Part shown: positions 56,393-64,000 of the stretch, piece by piece | Numbering within the stretch: the first letter of the stretch is position 1 | How the letters are laid out: the number at the start of each line of letters is the position of its first letter | Source: Limonium bicolor | Taxonomy: Eukaryota; Streptophyta; Magnoliopsida; Caryophyllales; Plumbaginaceae | Assembly: GCA_023374045.1 (NCBI GenBank) | Contig: CM041776.1 | Span: 319,139,925 to 319,203,924 of the forward strand | Length of the DNA stretch: 64,000 nt | Reading direction: 5' to 3' | Program-made: the position numbers and the translations under genes | The notes under the pieces: model-generated | The model's database searches: none | The model's input: only the letters and a program-made list of their open reading frames with translations | Told to the model about the DNA's origin: nothing

Positions 56393-56797
56393 ACATTCTG
56401 GTGGATAAAGGGGGAAGCATCTTTAAGAAAGTACCCATCAAGGCTTAGATTTTAATCCTTTTATAGGTGTTTTGGAAGCTAGGTTTTAAGTTTTTTTGTT
56501 CTAGTCTCGGGTTCTCTTAGGTTATGATTGAATTAAAATTTCCTTTTGATGATGATGGTCTAATGTCTGTGGGAATGGATGGTTGGAAGTTTGTGATGAT
56601 GTTAAACCAGTGTCTTGGTAAGATTAGTTGTTATATTGCTAGTGTTTTATGTTAATGATCAAGGTGTAGCTCTCTATGTATTAATCCTTATGATTAATAT
56701 CATATGAGCAATGCAAACCAAGCCTTGTATTTTGTAATTATCCTAATTGCATTTTAATGGAATATAATCCATGCTCTAACTTTTGAAAAAAAAAATT
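56393..56797 (+). other. 3' end and poly(A) tail of the ORF1-only LINE
   Basis: Last ORF1 codons (…DKGGSIFKKVPIKA), then AT-rich 3' sequence and a terminal run of A (about 56786-56795). Confidence 0.5.
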
Positions 56798-57290
56798 GAG
56801 TTTGCGGCTACCTATGACTATGAGTGACAGAAACCACAAGTTTTTTTAAAAAAATATTTTTATATATAATATAGTTCCTTTTACCTAAAACATATATAGT
56901 TATCTTTGGCTATATTTATAGTGCAGTTTGTATGCAGTAAAAGTATACGTTTAGTAAGCTTATCGTACAGTTTAAGAAATCAGTATATATACATCAAGTT
57001 TACACTGTATGGTTAATTGAACCATTATAATTAGACAATTATGGTTTAGCTAAAGGTATGTTACTTTTACATCATGGTTAATCACGGTTAACCGGTTATA
57101 TATACAAATATATATATATTTATATATACATATAGTCTTCTATTTTGGTTTTTGATATTTCAAAATTATTTGTTAGGTGCTAGTCTTTTTTTTTTTAGGT
57201 ACTAGTCTTTTGTATATCATTTAACGTATATTTCAATCATTTGAACAAATATAGTCTAGAATCTAGAAAGGACACTGCTTACCTATGACG
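56798..57290. other. AT-rich interval without genes
   Basis: Low-complexity TA-rich sequence; nothing recognised. Confidence 0.6.
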
Positions 57291-57292
57291 TA

Positions 57293-57520
57293 CTCCCTCC
57301 GTTAATTAATATCTATCATTGTAGGTAGTGATTCTTGTTCAAAAATAGGTGTCATTCCAGCTTTTTGACACACTTTTTCCACTTTTAACCCTACTATTCA
57401 ACCCAAAAGTAATTATTATCTAGATGAAAAAGTAAAAAGTATGGTACATGCGTCATTTTCCTACTTTCCTTAATAAGTGTGTAAGTTTCTAAAACGACAG
57501 ATATTATTGAACGGAGGGAG
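57293..57520. mobile_element. Stowaway-like MITE
   Basis: Starts CTCCCTCCGTT and ends AACGGAGGGAG, the classic Stowaway (Tc1/mariner) ends, 228 bp, flanked by TA on both sides. No coding capacity. Confidence 0.9.
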
Positions 57521-57970
57521 TAATATATTATGTGCAGTGAAGAACAAGGTAAGCACGTAGATAGTGTATATTGTAATTGTGTTTTGTTAAATCTTTTGAA
57601 ATGTATTTTGCTATCACTCAGTTGATAAAACAGGTTGTAGATTATGTTGTTAGAATCTAGGTGAATTGATTTTGCCTTATATTATTATACTGTTTTGTTT
57701 CATTGCGATTATAAATGTGCAGGTTATATATTATATAATACATTTATTAGATGATTGAGCATTATATAATGGTGGATTCAGTATTTGTGTTATACGTTAC
57801 GTGTATAAACAATGCTTGCACATGATATTGAAGTGCTTGGTGTTTTCTAGTTTTTTATTGTTTGTATTTGTTTATTTTTGTCTAGTTTGTTATCATTACA
57901 CAAGGTTATAAAAATCTACACCCGGTTCTCAGTTAACCATAATTATGTATGATCTAAATGGTTAACCTAA
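57521..57970. other. AT-rich interval without genes
   Basis: Nothing recognised. Confidence 0.6.
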
Positions 57971-58406
57971 GGGGATGTTTGTTTCAGGTGGGAGAAATGG
58001 AATGGAATCAGGAAAAAGAATTGAGAGGAATGGAAAAGAGTTCTCTTTGATTTTTCAGGTTGTTTGTTTGAGCTGAGGAAATAAAATAAAATAACCAGTC
58101 AATGACTGTTGGTCAACGGTCAACGGCTATCGGATGCCGGTCAACGGTCATTAATTACCGATCAACATTCACCGGGCACTGGTCAATGGTCATTAGTCAT
58201 CGGTAATAGTCATATGTCACCGATCAAAGTGTACTAAGGAAAGAGAATCTCGTTCGCTAGTAGGGGGTGGGAAATCAAGATAGAGAGTTTTGGAGTAATT
58301 TCATTCACATCCCCTTTCCTAAAAATAGGAAAAACGGGCAAAACAAACAGCAAAAAATGGAATCATTCATATTCTCTTTCCAGATTACCTCAAAACGAAC
58401 ACCCGC
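57971..58406. mobile_element. Harbinger-like MITE
   Basis: 436 bp with imperfect inverted ends GGGGATGTTTGTTT and AAACGAACACCCGC, and TAA on both sides (57968-57970, 58407-58409), as for PIF/Harbinger elements. Inside lie short repeats of GGTCAACGGTCA and GTCATC (58100-58230). Confidence 0.65.
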
Positions 58407-59990
58407 TAAATGTGGTTAACCGATGCAAACAGAATGATAACGATATCGAATGTTTAAAACCGTTGGAGACAGCTGCTGGGGGCTGCTAGAAATTGAGAAA
58501 TTGTCTGCTGATGGTTTTGCAGAAGTTGTCAACTAATAGTTTTGGTGTTTGGTAAAATGACTTCTAGTGGTTTTAAAAAACAGAGACTATTATTAGATCT
58601 ATTGAAAATTAAAAAATTATCTACTAATAATTTTATAAAAACTGTCGGCCGCTCATTATAGATGTAGTGAAGATCCGGTGATTTTACAAATTAAAAAATT
58701 ATGTGCTGCTCAAGTTGTTCCCTATACAACTAGACGGAATCTTACCTTACCGTGAACACAAAAAACGAATGAGCTTCAAAGTTGGGGTTGGATGGGGAGG
58801 AACGGACGACTGCTTTTTTGTCTTTTTATGAAGAGTTTGGGTAGGGTAGGGCTTTTTTTTGTTTGTGGTGGGGTCATATGGAATCAGAGTTACAGAAGGG
58901 GGGAGACAACTGACCCACTGACACACAACTTAAATTTCGTAAATTTTTAATTTACTTTTGCTACTTGAATAAAGAAAAAGGACAATAGAATCTGAAACGT
59001 CAAATCCATGTGTTCTGGCTTGTCTCTACTTAACTTTGCATTCATTTCATGTCATTTCTTTTCTTCCCCACTTCTCTCTCTCTCTCTCTTCCCCCACCTT
59101 TTCCGCTGCTTCCCGTTTGCACTTGCGCCATTTTATCTCTTTCTGTCTTTGTCCTCTCGCTTCCTAACTATGCGCGTGACGAAGAGATTTTCTTTTTCTT
59201 TTGTACCAACTCTGTTTCTTCATGCAGTTTTTTTTTTATCCTTTTGTAAGAGAAATCTTTCGTTTTTGGCTGTCTTCCAATGCAATCTTAGGTCTTGGCT
59301 CAATGTACATACCAATTATTGGTTTTTCTTTCGCCTAGCTGGAAATGGTGTTTCATTGATTCTCATTGTTGTACGGAACATAAAAGCCTAGGTTGTAATG
59401 GCTCCGCTCATCAGGTGACAACTGACAGTTTTATAGCCCGATCTCACTAGTTTTACAAAACAGTCACTTTTTCTACTAGCAGCTGACCGGAAAAGACCCA
59501 AATATATTGGATGGTTGAATATTAAATTGACAAAAAGGAGCGAAATAAAGAAAACAGTAATATCAACTATCATCACCACTAATGACGACACTCATTACTA
59601 GCAGTAAAAGCAATTCGCTAATGTGTATTGACGTGGGTTCCATATATCTTCCTTTATGAGATAAAAGACATAGTTGAACCACTATAATAGCCCTGTGAAT
59701 TGGTAAAGTGCAGGCCCATCTCAACTACCATCGTCGTGGTGGGCCACTAACAGGGCCGACAAAACCCCCATAGAACGACTACCATCCCCAAACAAAAGTA
59801 TGATGATGGTTTCTCCCAGAAACAAACATTTTCCTACTTTTACTCTAGTAGCCAGACGGAAGTCAACCACCAACCTTCACAACCAGTACCGCACTTTAGC
59901 ATGTTGTATTGCTTTCCAAGTCAGAGACATGAAACAGATAGAATGACCATACAAGAAAATTATTGTATATGGTCTTTTTGTGTTCAAACA
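58407..59990. other. Interval upstream of the MITE to the NUP1-like gene
   Basis: AT-rich. A (TC)n tract is at about 59070-59090. A 127-codon open frame at 59008-59391 is Phe/Ser/Leu-rich and looks like chance. The last few hundred bases are the probable 3' flank of the NUP1-like gene. Confidence 0.5.
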
Positions 59991-62001
59991 TCAATAACAA
60001 ACTTCATCTTTTCCTATTGAAGCAAAGGAAACCCTAGACTTATCAGATCCAAACTTGAAAATGGGCTCATCATCTGGTAAGGCAGCAACGGCAGTGCTAC
60101 TACTAGGGAATGCAAACACGAGAGGACCAGATTTCTTCTTGTCCCCAAAAGTAAATGTTGGAGATGCAGTGTTGTCTACTATTGCGGACACGGGCATCAC
60201 AGATGGAGTTGGAGGCTCTGATATTGAGCTTGAAGGTGCGGCCGTTGGGAAGGTGAAACCAGGGGTGCTGGTGTTACTGTGGTTGAAACCAAATTTTACC
60301 CCTGTATTGGATTTTTCTACAGAAATTGGTGGGAGTTTTGGCTTTGAACCTGAGCGATTGGCCCCTCCACGCATGACAAGTTGCCGGGAAACTATAGTAG
60401 ATGGATTATGGAGGCTCTTGCTTGGTAGCGGAATGTTCCCCTCGTTTTGGAAGTTTCTGCCGTTTTCCTGTTAAAAAAAAAATTCCATATCAAACTCACT
60501 ACACGCACGAATTAAAGTAACTAAATGGTCCAAGAGTTACGTAAATTTGGCCTTTCAGTATCCATTATTAGTCTTATAAGAGCCACGTAAATCTAGTCTT
60601 TCAGTATCATTTATTAGTCTTATATGTAAGCATCTGTGTTCATTAACCAGATGAAGTATGTAGAGCAACTGAACCTGAAGATTAGTGCGCAGCGGAGTAG
60701 CATGAGAGTCCGGCAGAGCTGTAGTTTGGCTCTTGACGCCATCAAAGAGTCTGCTCAATTTCTGAAGAGGAGCATCTGAAGCTGACGACACAGCTCCTGT
60801 GGTACTACTAACTGTAGTACATTGAGATGGGAACTTAAAAAGACCCCCCTTCCCCTTCTCGTTGTCATGGGAAAACTTTACGGCATGAGATATAGCGGTT
60901 GCCCCATTTGGCATAGTGGAAGCCACATTACCATCAGAAGAGTTCCTCCTATCATAGACAAGTTTTAACTCATCTGATTTTTCCTTAAGTGTAGGCGGTC
61001 TTGAAATCTGATCCAGAATATCCCTTGCGAGCTTACTGGTATGTGGGTGTACCATGCCCGTAAAAGTACCCACTTCAGTATTACCCTTTGAATCAGCTAT
61101 ATTCAAAGTACGGCTATGTTGGGGGTCATGTCCCAGATTTTTCATAGGCAGAGGGCTATCTTGGTGAGCCCAATCTTTCACAATAGAACTATCTTTCTCA
61201 GAAGACCAAAACAAAGGAGATTCCTTGATGTGGGATTTAGAAGCAAACTTGCGCCGTGTACTACGAATAGGACCCACGGATCCATGCACATCCTCCACCG
61301 AAGTCAGTTGTGACTGTGTTATAAAACATTATAGTGAATAAAGCATACAAATAAATTCTAACAGTAATAGGATGCCATTCACCTGGGCGCCTAGAGCATA
61401 GAGAGTATTGTAATTCAATATAGATACTCTTACAAGTACAGATTAAAATTTCTTCCATCAGAAGTAGCATATAAATGCACCGGCAACAACATATCAAGGA
61501 GATGAAAGAAACTCTATTACCTGTCTATATGGAGGAAGTGCCTTTTGGCTGGAAGTAGAATATGAAATACATGGTTTCCTGCTTTCACCTCCAAGTGGTT
61601 TCAACTGATGCACAATAAAGAATGATTCAAATACCGTGACTAAGTTATGCAAATAAATAACAAAATTTCCAAGGAACAAACATTACCTTGGACTTCGATT
61701 CTGAGTAAATTGCCCTTGAATATGGAGTCCGGGGATGCTTAATGGGACCATAAGTATTTCTGCTACTGTAGGGTGTTGTCGAGTAACCATTTTCTTCCTG
61801 TAACATGGCCCCAGGCCAGCGTATTGATGATCTGGGAGTTGAGGATGCCAAAACCCAGTTTGAGGTCATCTCACCAACATGAGACGAAGGTTTTTCATTT
61901 TGAAGTATTCCACCTCCGCGATCTGTCTCATGTTTTGAGGCTCTGGAGGTCATGAAGGCTTTCGCAATTTCAACAGGTGACATACAAAAGTCATCTTGTA
62001 C
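59991..62001 (-). CDS. NUP1: NUP1 (NUP136)-like nuclear pore protein, 3' exons
   Basis: Four exons by splice reading, right to left: 62001-61687, 61604-61521, 61323-60675, 60467-59991. Exon 1 here has MSPVEIAKAFMTSR and RTPYSRAIYSESKSK; exon 3 has TSVEDVHGSVGPIRSTRRKF and RPPTLKEKSDELKL; exon 4 has TPGFTFPTAAPSS, SPTFTFGDKKKSGPLVFAFP and EPIFKFGSD, short FG-type motifs. These strings fit plant NUP1/NUP136, a nuclear-basket nucleoporin that helps mRNA export and nuclear shape. The 5' exons lie beyond the window. The frame stops after GKDEVCY; the long C-terminal FG-repeat region I expect for the Arabidopsis protein is not seen, so either it ends here or a splice was missed. Confidence 0.75.
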
Positions 62002-64000
62002 CTATAAGAGATGAAAAAAAATACTAACTACCACAAAAAGAAAATGTCATATAGCCTGAAGCCCTTATACCACAGTCCAATCCAATTCATTAAGTTTTAA
62101 GTATGCATCAGCATATCATAAAAAGAAAGCTAAGCAAGTTCATGGATTTTAGAGCTGGCTAATATTGACCAATACTTGCAGCTGTTCCAATTAACACAAA
62201 AACAATCGTCCACTACAGCAGACCCGGTCCAACTTAAACGTTACTACATACTCATGATTATCCAATTATTTAATACCCTAATCCATATCTCACAGGACTG
62301 CAGAAAACAAGCTTAACAAGAAAATTCATTTCACGATTGCATCCCTATCTGATTATGCCAAACCTAATTATCATATTGGACCTAGTTGTATTTCTAATCA
62401 GCATAAAACTAGACTCGATACAAGATACCAAAATTTAGTGCACATTTAATCAAAAAGTTAAAATGTCTAAATTGACTTCCAACTTGAAACCTTGAGTTGA
62501 TCTAAAACATTAATCATGCAAGGAGATTTAATTTCAATATTTAACTTGTAAAACTATGGTTTTTATACTGGACATATATATAGTTATTATACCATAACTG
62601 AATGTATGACAATTTGTAACTTCTATTATTAACAATGATACTAATACAGACTACAGTACAACTAATCTGCTCCATATTGAATGTTAAAATATTTAGACTA
62701 AAAGATCATAATATATGTTTAATCTACTACGTAGCATAATTTTGAGCGAGATAGTTAATATCACAATTTATCTGGTATCATATTTGCAAATTAACTATCT
62801 TACTATTACATTTTATAAGAATATCAGTATATTATATTGTTGAATGTTTTAATCTTTATATTTCATTACATCTAATATATAATGATATCATAGCTCAATA
62901 CTTCCAATTGCATTAACTCATTATAATATCTCTCAAATTAATATGATAAAATAATTTTTATTGTAAGATACCAATACATTAACTTATATTACCACATTAG
63001 AGTATGGGCTAGCACACTAATTTAGAGAATAACATATGATTACATATAAATGATCACTTAGTTCACTTAAATACTTTATCAACTACTAGTAAATATGCCA
63101 CTTCAATGTATACATAAAAGAATAAAATTAACAAACACCATTAGACACTCCTTTCATTAATGCCATAAGATTTTTAAAAAAAGAAGAATCTAGTCCAAAT
63201 GAACTCGATAATCGAAGAATAATTAATATAAAATTGAGATACATGTCTCAATTTAACCCTGTAGTAAATTAATCACAAAACAAAAATAAATAAACCCATG
63301 TATATACTCAGCATAATTGGATAACCCCAAAGGACTCAACACAAATGAGCAACTAGTATCCAAACTCCAATCCAATATAATTAGATCCCAAAAAAAATAA
63401 GCACTAGATACTATCAAACTTAATCAGAACAACCTGAAATTCTTCAAATCAAACATAGCCTGTACCAATTTGACTTGACCTGAGATGACTGGATTTTGGA
63501 ATTGTTTAAACCTAACCCTACAAGACTGAAATACTGACAGTCACATGATTGACCGACTATAACATGAACTGAACCCAACTGAAAAAGATCAAATAAGCTC
63601 CATACCAGACAAATCAAACCTGGAGCTAACACTTACCAGACAAATCAAACCTGAGACGAAACCTCACACAAATTAACATCTGCACTTCACACAACTATAT
63701 CTATTGTCATAGACCAGGAAAAAGTGGTGCTTCTTGCTTATTTTTCATTTTCGTCACCTTTCTTGAAAATTAAATTTCTACCATACCCGATGAGATAGCC
63801 TACTCTCCCATACTGCCGGAGTATGGAGAGTACAATGTTTGCATCATTGCTTTTCACTAACGATCAATACTCCGAGGACCAGAATCTCAGCAGCAGAGAG
63901 AACAAAACATTTCTTACAAAATTTATTGGACAGGTGCACAGCAAAGACAGTACATAAACTGTTGGAGGATAAACCCTGCCCGAAATGCTATCCTAAAAAG
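62002..64000 (-). other. Probable intron of the NUP1-like gene
   Basis: Very AT-rich, bounded at 62002 by a minus-strand splice acceptor (CTTATAG). No exon, repeat border or RNA gene recognised. The upstream NUP1 exons are presumably to the right of the window. Confidence 0.5.

Larger units (their letters stand above)
52090..56797 (+). mobile_element. ORF1-only LINE copy broken by a hAT element and a solo LTR
   Basis: The host pieces are 52090-53137, 54492-54843 and 56393-56797. They form one retroposon: leader, ORF1, 3' tail and a poly(A) end of ten A at about 56786-56795. No reverse transcriptase segment is present between ORF1 and the tail. ATTGAG occurs at both ends (52097 region and after the A run), a possible short target duplication. 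Removing the insertions rejoins the ORF1 sequence. Confidence 0.6.

Noticed and set aside
59008..59391. 127-codon plus-strand frame rich in Phe, Ser and Leu
   Set aside because: Low-complexity pyrimidine-rich DNA; no domain and no splice context.
1..64000. tRNA, rRNA and snoRNA genes
   Set aside because: None recognised by eye; the tRNA-Asp-like strings are primer binding sites of LTR elements.

Overview
This is a transposon-packed stretch of a flowering-plant nuclear genome, probably a eudicot. The evidence is spliced genes with GT/AG introns, Athila-type LTR retrotransposons primed by tRNA-Asp, L1-type LINEs with DUF4283/zinc-knuckle ORF1 proteins, MULE, CACTA and hAT DNA transposons, Stowaway-like and Harbinger-like MITEs, and one ordinary plant gene (a NUP1-type nuclear pore protein) at the right edge. 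I cannot name the species.

Layout. 1-22292: a nested stack. Element B is a minus-strand Athila-like Ty3/gypsy element with gag, protease, RT, RNase H, integrase and a downstream accessory ORF; its left end is outside the window. It carries two insertions of a second family: element A1 (88-5378, plus strand, TSD CGGGG) inside the accessory ORF, and element A2 (13767-21082, minus strand, TSD GCTTG) inside the 5' LTR. A1 and A2 lack gag-pol; A2 keeps one intact 614-aa accessory ORF. 22293-27527: an LTR-like remnant, a LINE ORF1 pseudogene, a poly(A)-ended retroposon and plain AT-rich DNA. 27528-38583: a minus-strand LINE split by a 9-kb MULE (27904-36926) that encodes a plant-mobile-domain protein, an intact 150-aa protein and a FAR1-type transposase with an OTU cysteine-protease module, plus a duplicated F-box gene fragment. 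39205-40430: a Ty1/copia relic. 41870-51573: a CACTA element with a TNP2 transposase and an interrupted second gene ending in a Ulp1 protease domain. 52090-56797: an ORF1-only LINE broken by a non-autonomous hAT element and by a solo LTR. 57293-58406: two MITEs. 59991-62001: 3' exons of the NUP1-like gene, minus strand, continuing past the right edge.

How the parts fit together. Each nested insertion is dated relative to its host by target-site duplications, and two host reading frames rejoin when the insert is removed (A1 in element B, the MULE in the LINE). Two recurring themes stand out. First, several unrelated repeats (two or three LTR families and the CACTA ends) carry arrays of short perfect hairpins whose arms vary in step. 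Second, coding frames in several elements are broken almost only by apparent one-base losses in short runs, which points either to uncorrected sequencing error or to an unusual decay process.

All family assignments come from motif recognition by eye; no database search was run.
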